Assembly: GCF_026965555.1 (NCBI RefSeq)
Contig: NZ_CP114040.1
Coordinates: 3,038,001-3,102,000, forward strand
DNA from: Nannocystis punicea
Lineage (GTDB): Bacteria; Myxococcota_A; Polyangia; Nannocystales; Nannocystaceae
Length of the DNA: 64,000 bases
Reading direction: 5' to 3'
In this document: positions 1-8,733 of the stretch, in pieces
Position numbering within the stretch: the stretch's first letter is position 1
Layout: every line of letters begins with the position of its first letter
The notes under the pieces: model-generated
Told to the model about the DNA's origin: nothing
The model's input: the letters and a program-made list of their open reading frames with translations, nothing else
Databases searched by the model: none
Made by a program: the position numbers and the translations under genes

Positions 1-612
1 GAGCGGGTCGTGGCGTCGGACATCGCCGACCTGGCGGCGATCGACGCTCTGGTCGGGCAGGTGCGGGCGCGCCTGGGGGCGATCGACCTGCTGTTCATCA
101 ACGCCGGGGTCGCGGAGCTCGAGCCGTTTGACCGCGTGACCGAGGCGTCGTACGACCGCACCTTCGATATCAACACCCGCGGGGCGTTCTTCACCGCGCA
201 GCGGCTGGCGCCGCTGGTGCGCGAGGGCGGGTCGATCGTGTTCACGACCTCGATCGCCAGCATCACAGGGACGCCGGGGATGGCGGTGTACTCGGCCAGC
301 AAGGCGGCCCTCGGGGCGTTCGCCAAGGTCATGGCCGCCGAGCTGCTGCCGCGAGGCGTGCGCGTCAACACGGTCAGCCCGGGGTTCATCCGCACGCCGA
401 CGATGGGCACGGCCAGCAGCACGCCCGAGGAGCGCGCGGCCTTCGAGCGCGAGGGCGACGCGGTCACGCCGATGGGCCGGATCGGCACGCCCGAGGAGGT
501 CGCCCGCGCGGTGCTGTTCCTGGCCTTCGCCGCGACGTTCACCACCGGCACCGAGCTGTACGTCGACGGCGGCCTGGGACAGCAGCTCCCGCCGCCGCAC
601 CATGTCCATTAG
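1..612 (+). CDS. SDR-family oxidoreductase, 5' end cut by window edge
   Basis: C-terminal part of a classical short-chain dehydrogenase/reductase. The reading frame is open to base 1, and the cofactor motif TGxxxGIG is missing, so the gene begins before the window. Visible motifs are NAG (in [10 protein letters not shown]), the serine of TSIASITG, the catalytic YSASK, PGFIRTP, and the terminal GTELYVDGG typical of the family. It should act as a cytosolic NAD(P)(H)-dependent oxidoreductase; the substrate cannot be told. The last codons (HHVH) and the stop are formed by the first unit of the 14-bp repeat array that follows. An in-frame GTG at 10 is not credible as a start because it would remove the Rossmann fold. 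Confidence 0.9.
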   Translation, partial: ERVVASDIADLAAIDALVGQVRARLGAIDLLFINAGVAELEPFDRVTEASYDRTFDINTRGAFFTAQRLAPLVREGGSIVFTTSIASITGTPGMAVYSASKAALGAFAKVMAAELLPRGVRVNTVSPGFIRTPTMGTASSTPEERAAFEREGDAVTPMGRIGTPEEVARAVLFLAFAATFTTGTELYVDGGLGQQLPPPHHVH

Positions 613-681
613 GGCATGCTTGAAAGGTCATGACCTGAAGAGCATGCCCTCATGGGCATGTTCATAAGGTCACGTCTCTCG
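598..681. repeat. 14-bp CATG array, 6 units
   Basis: The motif CATG (CACG in the last unit) recurs at 601, 615, 629, 643, 657 and 671, exactly 14 bp apart. Flanks approach GGR before and YCC after. Adjacent units can pair as short hairpins. The array carries the stop codon of the preceding SDR gene and ends 37 bp from the stop of the opposite-strand HTH gene. Confidence 0.85.
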
Positions 682-717
682 AGGCCGACCGCGCCGACGT
701 CGGGCGAGTCGGCTCGG

Positions 718-936
718 CTAGGCGCTCGCCGAGATCGACAGCGAGACGGCCTGGAGCTGGGCGGCGGGCCGCGGCCAGGGGATGCGGAGCTTGACGATCC
801 GGCGCTTCATCGCGTGGCGGGTGATTCCGAGGAGATGAGCGGCGCCGACGATGTTGCCGGCCTGCTCGAGCGCCGCGACGCAGAGGCGCCGCTCGGCGGC
901 TGCAAGGTTGAGGTCTTCGAGGACGAGCTGAGGCAT
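718..936 (-). CDS. Orphan Fis-type helix-turn-helix protein, 72 aa
   Basis: A short protein of 72 residues. Its centre, AALEQAGNIVGAAHLLGITR followed by HAMKRRIVKL, matches the Fis-type DNA-binding domain found at the C terminus of NtrC-family activators (A-L-x-x-x-G-N-x-x-x-A-A-x-x-L-G-I-x-R). Neither the AAA+ ATPase nor a receiver domain is encoded nearby, so this is a free-standing HTH or the remnant of a longer activator. No convincing ribosome-binding site precedes the ATG. It could bind DNA as a small Fis-like regulator; targets are unknown. Confidence 0.6.
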   Translation of the reverse strand: MPQLVLEDLNLAAAERRLCVAALEQAGNIVGAAHLLGITRHAMKRRIVKLRIPWPRPAAQLQAVSLSISASA

Positions 937-1032
937 GACGAGCTTTTACCCCGCCAGCATGGTCTCGCGCAGATAAAGCCGCTCGCTCCGGTTCGTCCCG
1001 CGTGGGTGGGGCGGCGACCCGACGGCCCGCGC

Positions 1033-2034
1033 TCAGCGGATCTCGAAGGCCGCCGAGCCGGACGTCAGCGAGCCGGTCCATGTCGACATGTCGCCCGGGG
1101 GCAGGCCCACCTCGAGGGGCGGGTTGGTGATGCGCACCCGCGCCTCGTAACGGCCCGGCGGGAGCTTGTACGTATAGGCGTGGCAGCACGTGTATCCGGT
1201 CAATCGCTCGAACGCGTGCGCGCGGCGCTCGCCGGCCGCGAGCTTCATCCACCTGGCCACCGCCTTGCGCTCGGCCTTGAAGGTGCTTCTGGCGACCGTC
1301 GCCCCGGATTCGTCCACCACCTCGAGCTCGCTCACGCCCCAGTAGTCGGGGTGCACGAGCGTGATCGGGTCGGTGCCGACGTTCTCGACCTGCAGCACCG
1401 CGTCGACAGGCTCGCCCGCCGAATAGGAGGTCCTGGACATCGCCAGCGAGAGCGAGAGCGGCGGGGCTGCGGCGGCGCTCGGCGACGCCTCCCGCGCTCG
1501 CTCCGCTCCGACGGCCGCGGACGGCCCTGTCACGTCCGTTCCGTCGCTCGCAAGCGCGAACGCGGGCCCGGTGAAGCGTTGCTTGCCGTCGCAGCTCGTC
1601 AGGACGAAGCGGTGTGTGCCGGCTGCATCGGGGTTCTTCTTGCAGTTCGTCGTCTCCGGGCATTGCCCGGAGCAGAGCAGTCCGCTCCACGCGGGCGGGC
1701 GCAAGCGTTCCCCTGGATCGAGGCGCACGCACCGGGGAGCCGGCCGTCCGCAGGCCTCGATCAGCTCCACGCGCGACGCCGGGCCTGCGCCCCACGTACC
1801 CGAATCCATCGATTCGATGGCCACGGTCGACGCGAGCTCGATCGACGCACCGCTGACATTCGTCACTTCGAAGGCGCCCGGCGGCTCGAGGTTGGTCAGC
1901 TCGATGCCGGCGGACTCCACTGCGTCGGACGCCGGCTGCTCCGAACCTGTGGGTGTGCCGTGCGGGCATGCGGCGATGATGGCGAGGACGACGGACAATA
2001 GGAGGACAGTGAGCGGCGGGGGACGGGTGTTCAC
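1033..2034 (-). CDS. Putative lipoprotein with C-terminal Ig-like beta domain
   Basis: Predicted exported lipoprotein. From the GTG at 2034 the protein begins VNTRPPPLTVLLLSVVLAII and continues into A-A-C, a clean hydrophobic signal followed by a lipobox cysteine. An upstream ATG at 2127 would put 31 unlikely residues in front of it. The middle has Cys pairs (RPAPRC, CSGQCPETTNC). The C-terminal third (residues about 205-333: SYSAGEPVDAVLQVENVGTD, then PPGRYEARVRI) resembles an Ig-like fold used in protease-inhibitor-like BsuPI domains ('x-x-G-x-x-V-x-x-x-x-x-V-x-N'). The protein is probably anchored at the cell envelope. Function unknown. Confidence 0.7.
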   Translation of the reverse strand: MNTRPPPLTVLLLSVVLAIIAACPHGTPTGSEQPASDAVESAGIELTNLEPPGAFEVTNVSGASIELASTVAIESMDSGTWGAGPASRVELIEACGRPAPRCVRLDPGERLRPPAWSGLLCSGQCPETTNCKKNPDAAGTHRFVLTSCDGKQRFTGPAFALASDGTDVTGPSAAVGAERAREASPSAAAAPPLSLSLAMSRTSYSAGEPVDAVLQVENVGTDPITLVHPDYWGVSELEVVDESGATVARSTFKAERKAVARWMKLAAGERRAHAFERLTGYTCCHAYTYKLPPGRYEARVRITNPPLEVGLPPGDMSTWTGSLTSGSAAFEIR

Positions 2035-2395
2035 GGTGTGCACCTGTAGGAACACGCTCCCGCGAGGAGCGCCATTACATGGACATGCGTGCAGCATCGC
2101 GGCGCGGGACTGCTCGCCAGGGAGCATTGCGAGCCGTCGCCTGGCCGGTCCACAGGGGGGCGGCCGTGAGCTCGCTCCCTCAGGTCGCGCATGAGGCGAT
2201 CATTGCCGTGGCCGCAGCCGAGCCTGTCGCTTCAGCTCGGTCCGTCGAACGTGCGCCGGCGCTGGGCCAGCGCGACTCCATACAATCGCCTGCGCCGCCG
2301 GCCACTGCTCGCTGGGCGGCGGTGCATCGTCGGTGATCCGGCGGGCGGCGTCGAGGACGAGCGTCACGCCTCGACGCAGTGGAGCCATTACGGGC
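2035..2395. other. Intergenic, no gene seen
   Basis: This separates the lipoprotein start from the cupin stop. Only short GC-rich open frames occur, without signal peptide, domain or ribosome-binding site. I see no repeat array here. Confidence 0.5.
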
Positions 2396-2770
2396 CTACG
2401 GCGTGCCGTCGGCGTGGGGCGGGTCGTAGATGACGAGGAAGACCAGGTCTTCGGCGCCGATGTTGGTGACGCTGTGCTGCGCGTGCGCGGGGACCTTGAC
2501 GAAGGTGCCTGGCCGGATCTGCCAGGTCTGCTCGCCGATCTTCACCCTGCACGTGCCGCTCAGGAAGTAAAACGCGTGGTTGTACGTGTGGCTGTGCGGC
2601 GGGGAACCGCCGCCCGGGCCGAACTTGGTGACCTGGGCGCTGTAGGCCGAGGTGTAGTCGGTCGCGACCAGATCCTGGCTGAGCGAGAAATTCCGCCCGA
2701 GCTCGGTCTCGTGCCAGGCGAGGTCCTCTGGCGCGAGGACGTAGTGGGTCGCGGTGCCGCTGTCGCTCAT
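2396..2770 (-). CDS. Small cupin-domain protein
   Basis: A 124-residue single-domain cupin. The two conserved barrel motifs are present: SPPHSHTYNHAFYFLSG (HxH plus a further His in place of the usual Glu) and PGTFVKVPAHAQHSVTN (second metal-binding His). The start MSDSG at 2770 is chosen because AAGGGAG lies at ribosome-binding distance; the 60 extra residues of the longer frame look non-coding. Cupins of this size bind a metal and often act as small dioxygenases, isomerases or sensors; the specific activity is not readable. It follows the old-yellow-enzyme gene in the same direction with a gap of 176 bp, so the two may be co-transcribed. Confidence 0.8.
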   Translation of the reverse strand: MSDSGTATHYVLAPEDLAWHETELGRNFSLSQDLVATDYTSAYSAQVTKFGPGGGSPPHSHTYNHAFYFLSGTCRVKIGEQTWQIRPGTFVKVPAHAQHSVTNIGAEDLVFLVIYDPPHADGTP

Positions 2771-2946
2771 CGTGAATCTCCCTTCTGCGCCGCCGACCGA
2801 CTCGGCTCTCCTGCAATGGGGCCGCCTGGCATGACGAACCTCTGGCACTGCACAGCTCGGACACCCTGGATCGGAAGCCGAATCGGTGCACCCGAGCTCG
2901 CGCGGTGAGTGCCGGCGATCACGTGCCGCTCGGCGGTGCCGGGAGC

Positions 2947-4032
2947 TCATCCCGATTGCGAGCTCAGTGGCGGATAGTCCACGTAGCCCCTGTCTTCGCC
3001 GGCGTAGAAGGTCGCGAAGTCCGGCGCGCTTAGCGGCGCATGGACCCTGAAACGCTCCGGGAGGTCGGGGTTCGCCACGAACGGGACCCCGTAGGCGACG
3101 AGATCGGCCTCGCGGCTCTCGATCACCCGGTTGCCCGTCTGCGCGTCGTAGCCGCCGTTCACCATCAACGTCTGGTGAAAGAGCGTACGCAGCAGCGGGC
3201 CCAGGCGGTCCTCCGCGCGCGCCGGGGGCAGGAGGCCGCCCAGCGGCTCCATCAGGTGGAGATAGCCGAGCTTCCTCGCGTTCAGCTCCTTCGTGAGATA
3301 CGTGAACGTCTCCTTCGGGGCGGAGTCGGACATCGAGGCCATCGTCATGTGCGGCGAGATTCGATAGCCGACCCGCGCGGCTCCCCAGACGCGGATCACT
3401 GCGTCGGTGACCTCGAGGGGGAAGCGCGCGCGATTGGCGATGCTGCCGCCGTATTCATCCGTGCGCTGGTTCGAGCCGTCCCTCAGGAACTGATCGAGCA
3501 GGTAGCCGTTCGCGCCGTGGAGCTCCACGCCGTCGAATCCGGCCGCCTTCGCGTTCTCGGCGCCCTTTTCGAACTGTTCGACGATGCCGGGGATTTCGTC
3601 GCGCCGGAGCGCGCGCGGGGTGACGATCTTCTTTCGGCCCTCGTGGGTGAAGGCCTCGCCTTCGACGGGGAGGGCCGAGGGCGCCACGGGGAGCTCGCCG
3701 CCGTGAAAGTCGGGGTGCGAGACGCGGCCGACGTGCCAGAGCTGGAGGTAGATGCGCCCGCCGGCCTGATGGACTGCGTCCGTCACCCGCTTCCACCCGG
3801 CGACCTGGGCCGCGGAATGAATGCCCGGAGTGCGCACGTAGCCGACCCCCTGCGGGCTCACCTGGGACGCCTCGGTGATGAGGAGGCCGGCCGACGCTCT
3901 CTGCTGATAATACGTCGCCGCCAGCGGGTTCGGCACGTTGCCCTCCACGGCCCGGCTGCGGGTCATCGGCGCCATGACGATTCGGTTGGGCAACTCCAGG
4001 CCGTCCAGGTCGTATTGATCGAAGAGATTCAT
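2947..4032 (-). CDS. Old yellow enzyme family ene-reductase (NemA-like)
   Basis: FMN-dependent alkene reductase of the OYE/NemA type, 361 residues from the ATG at 4032. Recognisable blocks are the start MNLFDQYDLDGLELPNRIVM then APMTRSRA, the flavin/substrate region GGRIYLQLWHVGRVSHP, and the family signature GFDGVELHGANGYLLDQFLR with NQRTDEYGGS. The C-terminal phosphate-binding segment is MVNGGYDAQTG. Such enzymes reduce activated C=C bonds (enones, nitro-olefins, nitrate esters) with NAD(P)H in the cytosol. The frame extends 41 codons upstream, but that part is not conserved-looking. The promoter should lie in 4033-4349, shared with the divergent gene. Confidence 0.93.
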   Translation of the reverse strand: MNLFDQYDLDGLELPNRIVMAPMTRSRAVEGNVPNPLAATYYQQRASAGLLITEASQVSPQGVGYVRTPGIHSAAQVAGWKRVTDAVHQAGGRIYLQLWHVGRVSHPDFHGGELPVAPSALPVEGEAFTHEGRKKIVTPRALRRDEIPGIVEQFEKGAENAKAAGFDGVELHGANGYLLDQFLRDGSNQRTDEYGGSIANRARFPLEVTDAVIRVWGAARVGYRISPHMTMASMSDSAPKETFTYLTKELNARKLGYLHLMEPLGGLLPPARAEDRLGPLLRTLFHQTLMVNGGYDAQTGNRVIESREADLVAYGVPFVANPDLPERFRVHAPLSAPDFATFYAGEDRGYVDYPPLSSQSG

Positions 4033-4349
4033 CGCTCGAATCTCTAAGTTCGTAGCGAGGTCCTGCCAAGAAGGCACATTGCTGTGCGCTGGTCTCATCC
4101 GTGTAACCGCGCGCTGTTCGGTCGTGTAGGGGGTGTTCGTTCGTCGCTCGACCACGATCGAGGAGCTCCGCGTCGAGTCGGCCGAGGGCGGGAGGTGGCG
4201 CGCGCGGGCGAGCCGGGCCGGACCGGCCCGGAGGTCGGCGGGCCCCCGCTCGGTCCGTGGGACCCGCGGATCCGCGCCATAAATCGCAATTCTTGCGAAG
4301 TTTTGCCGGTCTTGTTGTTTTTCGGAGGAGGTGGCGGTACCGTCGTCCC
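4033..4349. promoter_or_regulatory. Divergent promoter region
   Basis: 317 bp between two divergent starts. The part next to the forward gene contains an A/T-richer stretch (4270-4320, including TTCTTGCGAAG and TTGTTGTTTTT) and a GGAGGAGG at about 4326. The GGAGGAGG is too far from the ATG at 4350 to be an ordinary ribosome-binding site. No clear -35/-10 pair can be assigned. Confidence 0.4.
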
Positions 4350-5381
4350 ATGAAGCCTTGCCAGCGCTGTGATCGCCACGTTCGTGTCTCCGAGGTCGTG
4401 TGTCCGTTCTGTGGGGCGACTCAGCACGAGGTGAGCGCGACGGCGCTGAGCTGGGCGGTCGGGCTGGCGATGCTGGGCGCGGCGTGCGGGCCGGCCAAGG
4501 AAGATTCGGCCTCGGGCAGCACGAGCGAGGCGACCACCGAGGCGACGAGCACCAGCAGCGGCGGGATGACGACGACGAGCGCGCCGACGACCAGCGGGAG
4601 CGACAGCGAGTCGGGCACGAGCACGAGCACGAGCACGGGCGGGACTTCGAGCAGCAGCACCGAATGCGCGAGCTGCAGCGATTCGACCGAGGGCGGGGCG
4701 TTCATCTACGCGGCGCCCGACATGGGCACCCAGGGGGTCAAGGAGTGCGACCCGTGGGTGCAGGACTGTCCGATCGGCCAGAAGTGCGTGCCGTTCCCGA
4801 GCGCCGGCGAGGGCGCCCTGGACTCGCTGCATTGCGCGCCGGTGGCGGAGTCGCCGGAGCAGGCCGGCGATCCGTGCGTGCTGCAGGGGACGGGATCGGA
4901 GCTGACGGACAATTGCGACGTCGGGCTGTTCTGCTGGGACAGCAGCTGTGTGCCGCTCTGCAGCGGCAGCCCCGACGCGCCGGTGTGCGACGATCCGGCC
5001 GACGTTTGCCTCATCGCCAACGATGAAGCGCTGACCCTCTGCCTGCCGAAGTGCGACCCGCTCGCGCAGGACTGCGAGGCCGACGAGGTGTGCCTGAGCG
5101 TCGGCGATACGCGGGAATTCCTGTGCCTCCGCGACGCCAGCGGCGACGGCGGGCAGGAGTTCGACGCGTGCGAGCTGGTGAATGGCTGCGATCCCGGGCT
5201 GGCCTGCCTCGGCCCGGCGCTGGCGACCGAGTGCGACGACGCGGCGTTCGGGTGCTGCCTGAAGTTCTGCGACCTGACGATGCCGACGTGCGCGGGCGCC
5301 GGGGCGGAGTGCCTGCCGTGGTTCGAGGCGGGCATGGCCCCGGCAGGGCTCGACGACGTCGGGGTGTGCGGGCTGCCGTAG
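4350..5381 (+). CDS. Zinc-ribbon-headed, Cys-rich surface protein
   Basis: 343 residues. The N terminus MKPCQRCDRHVRVSEVVCPF is a CxxC...CxxC zinc ribbon. It is followed by a hydrophobic segment ending in a lipobox-like LGAACGP (about residues 35-50), then a Ser/Thr/Gly linker of about 70 residues. The C-terminal part, about 220 residues, is rich in Cys-x-rich repeats (C-DP-x-x-QDC, GQKCVPF, CDPGLACLG). The linker-plus-Cys architecture is common in Nannocystaceae-type secreted proteins. A zinc ribbon preceding the membrane segment would stay in the cytoplasm if the segment is a signal anchor. Function unknown. A perfect hairpin follows five bases after the stop. Confidence 0.75.
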   Translation: MKPCQRCDRHVRVSEVVCPFCGATQHEVSATALSWAVGLAMLGAACGPAKEDSASGSTSEATTEATSTSSGGMTTTSAPTTSGSDSESGTSTSTSTGGTSSSSTECASCSDSTEGGAFIYAAPDMGTQGVKECDPWVQDCPIGQKCVPFPSAGEGALDSLHCAPVAESPEQAGDPCVLQGTGSELTDNCDVGLFCWDSSCVPLCSGSPDAPVCDDPADVCLIANDEALTLCLPKCDPLAQDCEADEVCLSVGDTREFLCLRDASGDGGQEFDACELVNGCDPGLACLGPALATECDDAAFGCCLKFCDLTMPTCAGAGAECLPWFEAGMAPAGLDDVGVCGLP

Positions 5382-5382
5382 C

Positions 5383-5410
5383 TAGCTGTCCTTCGGGACA
5401 GATGATGCGG
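5383..5410. repeat. 14-bp array, 2 units; UUCG hairpin
   Basis: The pair CTGTCC-TTCG-GGACAG at 5386-5401 is a perfect 6-bp stem closed by the very stable UUCG tetraloop. The two unit centres (5385, 5399) are 14 bp apart. It lies right after a stop codon between convergent genes but has no following T-run. Confidence 0.8.
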
Positions 5411-5550
5411 AAGACCGGCGTCACGGCGATGACGAGCGACGCCGGGCAGACGACGAGCGGCGACGTCGTCGGCCGCCGCGACCGCGCCAGCGGGTCACGA
5501 CCGGCCTGTCGGAGGCTCGCGGGTCCTCGGCTGCCGCTGCCGTCGCGGGC

Positions 5551-7404
5551 TCAGCGGCGGCGGCGGCGGAGCAGCGCCAGCGCCGTGAGCACGGCGAGCC
5601 AGCCGGGGCGGCGGTCGCCGTCGCTGGCGCAGCCGCAGCCGCTGCTGTCGGTCATGCCGGAGCCGGTGGCGCCCGCGGAAGATTCGTCGCCGCCGCTGCT
5701 CCCGTCCGACGAGCCGGCGCTGGCGGTGGCGCCGGTGGTGGGAGTCTCGCCGGTGGTCGGAGCCTGGCCGGTGGTCCCCGGCGCGCCGGTGGTGCTGTCA
5801 TTGCCGGTCGCCGCGGTGGTGTCGCCGTCGGTGGTGTCGCCGGCGGTGGTGTCGCCCGTGGTGCCCGGGTCCTCGCCGGCCTGATACGATTGGTCGGCGG
5901 CGCAGGCGGTGTTGCCATTGTCGTCCTCTGCACATACGCGGAAGACCACGGCGCCGCTCGCCGGCGGGAGGACGACGCGGAACAGATCGCCGCCCATGAA
6001 GGTGGCGTCGATCGTGGTCGCCTCGCCCTCGGGGTCGATCACCGCATACGCGCGGGCGAGCCGCGGCCCCTCGTCGGTGACGGTGCGGTCGCTGACCGCG
6101 AAGCGCACCACCGGCGCGGCGTCGACGTCGACCGGGCCGGCGACCTCCTCGACCGCGATCAGCTTCGGCGGCTGCGAATCGACGGGGTCGGCGTCCCCGG
6201 CGAGGTAGACCTCGTCGGAGCTGCTGCACTCGCCCTGACCGGTGACGAGGTCGAGGCGGCCGTCGTCGTCGAGGTCGCCGAATTCGGCCCACAGGCTGCA
6301 ATCGGTCGGCCCGGGGAACACTCCGGGCATGAGCGAGAAGTTGCCGGTGCCGTCGTTGACCAGGTAGCGCTCGGCGCTGGACAGCGCGACGATGACCGCG
6401 TCGAAGTCGCCGTCGTCGTCGATGTCGGCGCAGATCACCCCGTTGTCGTCGCTGCCGGCGTTGTTGCCGCTCACGCGCGCGACGGTCTCGTCGGTGAAGC
6501 CGCCGGCGCCGTCGTTGATGAGCAATTGCTCGAGGTAGTTGCCGCCGATGTTGTCGATCCAGACGTCGAGGTCGCCGTCGCCGTCGACGTCGCAGACGCC
6601 CGGGTTGTAGTGAAAGCCGCTGTTGGCGTTCGGCGGGAAGTCGGCGGCGGTGAACTGACCGGCGCCGTCGTTGATCCACAGGTTGCCGCCGCCGCCCGAG
6701 TGCGGGTTGACGAGCAGGTCGAGATCGAAGTCGCGGTCGACGTCGAGGAGGTCGAAGTCGTCGACGTCCTCGCCACCGAGCTGGGTCGGGAGCGCGTCCT
6801 CGACCTCCTCGAAGTTGCCGCTGCCGTCGTTGCGGTACAGCCGGGCGACCTGGGCGGGGGCGTTCTGCGAGTAGCCGTCGCCGGCGAGGAGGTCGAGGTC
6901 GCCGTCGCCGTCGACGTCGCCCATGCGCGCCGCGGCCCCCTGCGGGAACGAGCCGGCCGGCAGGCGCTCGGCGGCCTCGTCGGTGAACACGCCCATGCCG
7001 TCGTTGATGAAGAGGACGTGCGGACCGCCGGCGCCGTCGGGCGCGTAGAGGTCGAGGTCGCCGTCGCCGTCGACGTCGCCGACGGCGACCTGGCGGACGT
7101 TGCCGACGTAGTCGCCGAGGGCGGCGGCCGACTCGTTGCTGAACTCGGCGTCGCCGTTGTTGAGGTAGACGACCAGCGGCTCCGGCTTGTCGGCGCCGCC
7201 GAAGAAGTCGGCGTAGTTGGCGAGCAGGATGTCGAGGTCGCCGTCGCCGTCGAGGTCGGTGACGCGGAGGTGGTTGGTCCAGCAGCCCTGGCCCTGGCAG
7301 GCCTGCGGATCGAGGGCGCCGGGGACGAGCTGGTAGGCCGACGCAGAGGAGGTCGAGAGCAGGGCCGCGAGGGTCGCGGTGAAGGCGATGGTAAGTCGAG
7401 TCAA
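5551..7404 (-). CDS. FG-GAP/VCBS beta-propeller surface protein, TTG start
   Basis: 617-residue exported protein. The start is TTG at 7404: the frame encodes a textbook signal peptide (LTRLTIAFTATLAALLSTSS then ASA) directly from there, with GGAGG 8 bp upstream, and no ATG fits. Seven DxDGDGDLD-type calcium-binding FG-GAP/VCBS repeats run through residues about 40-400 (for example LDGDGDLDILL, VDGDGDLDLYA, LDDDGRLDLVT), as in integrin-alpha-like propellers. A Gly/Thr/Asp/Ala-rich linker follows. The C terminus has a MYXO-CTERM-like tail: SSGCGCASDGD, a hydrophobic stretch and a final RRRRR. It is probably displayed at the cell surface, with the tail processed by a rhombosortase-type system. 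Confidence 0.88.
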   Translation of the reverse strand: MTRLTIAFTATLAALLSTSSASAYQLVPGALDPQACQGQGCWTNHLRVTDLDGDGDLDILLANYADFFGGADKPEPLVVYLNNGDAEFSNESAAALGDYVGNVRQVAVGDVDGDGDLDLYAPDGAGGPHVLFINDGMGVFTDEAAERLPAGSFPQGAAARMGDVDGDGDLDLLAGDGYSQNAPAQVARLYRNDGSGNFEEVEDALPTQLGGEDVDDFDLLDVDRDFDLDLLVNPHSGGGGNLWINDGAGQFTAADFPPNANSGFHYNPGVCDVDGDGDLDVWIDNIGGNYLEQLLINDGAGGFTDETVARVSGNNAGSDDNGVICADIDDDGDFDAVIVALSSAERYLVNDGTGNFSLMPGVFPGPTDCSLWAEFGDLDDDGRLDLVTGQGECSSSDEVYLAGDADPVDSQPPKLIAVEEVAGPVDVDAAPVVRFAVSDRTVTDEGPRLARAYAVIDPEGEATTIDATFMGGDLFRVVLPPASGAVVFRVCAEDDNGNTACAADQSYQAGEDPGTTGDTTAGDTTDGDTTAATGNDSTTGAPGTTGQAPTTGETPTTGATASAGSSDGSSGGDESSAGATGSGMTDSSGCGCASDGDRRPGWLAVLTALALLRRRRR

Positions 7405-7412
7405 GGTAATGG

Positions 7413-7417
7413 CCTCC
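7413..7417 (-). promoter_or_regulatory. Ribosome-binding site that fixes the TTG start
   Basis: On the reverse strand this reads GGAGG, 8 nt before the TTG at 7404. It is the main reason to place the FG-GAP gene start at TTG rather than at any upstream codon. Confidence 0.7.
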
Positions 7418-7914
7418 GGTGTTTCGCAGGTGCGGCCGCAGTCGAACAAGAGCAGCGGCCGACCGGCGCAGCGCGGCGGACGGCGTCGCGCGGGGGCATG
7501 ATAAAGCCTGGGGCGTGGCGGAGCGAGCTCTGCGCGGGCGATGGTTGTGGGGTCGAGCAGCACCACGCCGCGACCGAATGAGCACAATCGATGCGAGCCG
7601 GGCGCGCTCGATCGATCAGCGCGGTGCGGCCGGCCGCTCGCGCTCGCGTGGGCGCTCTTGCCCGTGAAAGCGCGTGCAGTGCCTCCGGCGGGGAAGGAGC
7701 GCAGCGACACTGTCGAGGCGTTCAGGTCGCGCCCGCGACCCGGGGTGATCACGAGGCGCGATTCAGGCGATCACGATGGTCCGAATACGCTCTCGGAGCT
7801 CCAGAAGCTCCGGCGACCGTGCTGGCACGATTCATACGTCCCACGCTGCGATGAAGCGCAGGCGTGCGGCGGGGAATCGTGGGAGTCGCCGCGCCGCAGA
7901 GGGAGGCGCGCCGA
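7418..7914. other. Intergenic, no gene seen
   Basis: About 500 bp upstream of the FG-GAP gene and downstream of panB. Open frames here are short Arg/Ala/Gly-rich shadows. The promoter of the FG-GAP gene should lie here. No repeat array is present. Confidence 0.45.
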
Positions 7915-8733
7915 TCAGGCGTAGCTGTGCTCGACGCCCGGGAACGAGCCGTTCCGCACCGCCTCCACGTAGGCCCGCACTGCGCCGGCGACCGAGCCGT
8001 TCTCGGCCAGGAAGTCCTTGACGAACTTCGGCCGGCGAGTGCCGGTGTCGAGGCCGAGGAAGTCGTGCAACACCAGGACTTGACCGTCGCAGTGCGGCCC
8101 GGCGCCGATGCCGATGGTCGGGATCGGTGAGGCGTGGGTGATCTCCGCCGCGAGCGCGGCGGGCACGCATTCGAGCACCAGCAACGATGCGCCCGCTTCG
8201 GCCACCGCGAGCGCGTCGGCCCGCAGCTGCTTCGCGGCGGTCTCCTCGCGCCCCTGCACCTTGTAGCCGCCGAAGCGCAGCACCGACTGGGGTGTGAGGC
8301 CGAGGTGCGCCGAGACGGGGATCTCGCGCTCGACGAGGAAGCGGATCGCGTCGAGCTTGTGCCGGCCACCGCCCTCCAACTTGATCATGCCGGCGCCGGC
8401 CTGCAGCAGGCGAGTCGCGGCATCCAGGGCGCGCTCGGGCGTCGCGTCGGCCTGGAACGGCAGGTCGGCGAGCAGCAGCGCCCGGGACAGGGCCCGCGCG
8501 ACGTTGCGTGTGTGATATTCGATGTCCTCCACGATGACCGGGAGCGTCGATGGATGCCCCTGGACGACCATGCCCAGGGTGTCCCCCACCAGGATGATGT
8601 CCGCGCCGTTGGCGTCGAACACTCGCGCGAAGCCGGCGTCGTAGGCGGTGAGCATCGCCAGCTTGCGTCCAGCTCGCCGAGCCTCGAACAGCTCGGGGAC
8701 GGTGACGGGTTTGGAAGGTGGGATCGTGGTCAT
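7915..8733 (-). CDS. panB: 3-methyl-2-oxobutanoate hydroxymethyltransferase
   Basis: Ketopantoate hydroxymethyltransferase, the first committed step of pantothenate (vitamin B5/CoA) synthesis, transferring a hydroxymethyl group from 5,10-methylene-THF to alpha-ketoisovalerate. The protein has 272 residues, normal for the family. Diagnostic segments are [17 protein letters not shown], the Mg-binding [35 protein letters not shown], the catalytic-glutamate region LLVLECVP, and [20 protein letters not shown]. The start ATG at 8733 gives the conserved N terminus ([16 protein letters not shown]); the longer open frame upstream is not protein-like. No panC or panD is next to it. Confidence 0.97.
   Translation of the reverse strand: MTTIPPSKPVTVPELFEARRAGRKLAMLTAYDAGFARVFDANGADIILVGDTLGMVVQGHPSTLPVIVEDIEYHTRNVARALSRALLLADLPFQADATPERALDAATRLLQAGAGMIKLEGGGRHKLDAIRFLVEREIPVSAHLGLTPQSVLRFGGYKVQGREETAAKQLRADALAVAEAGASLLVLECVPAALAAEITHASPIPTIGIGAGPHCDGQVLVLHDFLGLDTGTRRPKFVKDFLAENGSVAGAVRAYVEAVRNGSFPGVEHSYA

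Noticed and set aside
598..681. CRISPR array reading of the phased repeats
   Set aside because: Units are 14 bp with about 4-bp variable gaps; there are no 25-40 bp repeats with unique spacers and no cas genes.
2200..2388. Small reverse frame of 62 codons
   Set aside because: No ribosome-binding site, domain or signal; composition matches surrounding intergenic DNA.
5386..5401. Intrinsic terminator
   Set aside because: Perfect UUCG hairpin after a stop codon, but no T-run on either strand. Kept as a member of the repeat family; factor-dependent termination cannot be excluded.
5890..7581. Long forward frame rich in Val/Ala/Asp
   Set aside because: It is the antisense image of the DxDGDGD repeats of the FG-GAP gene.
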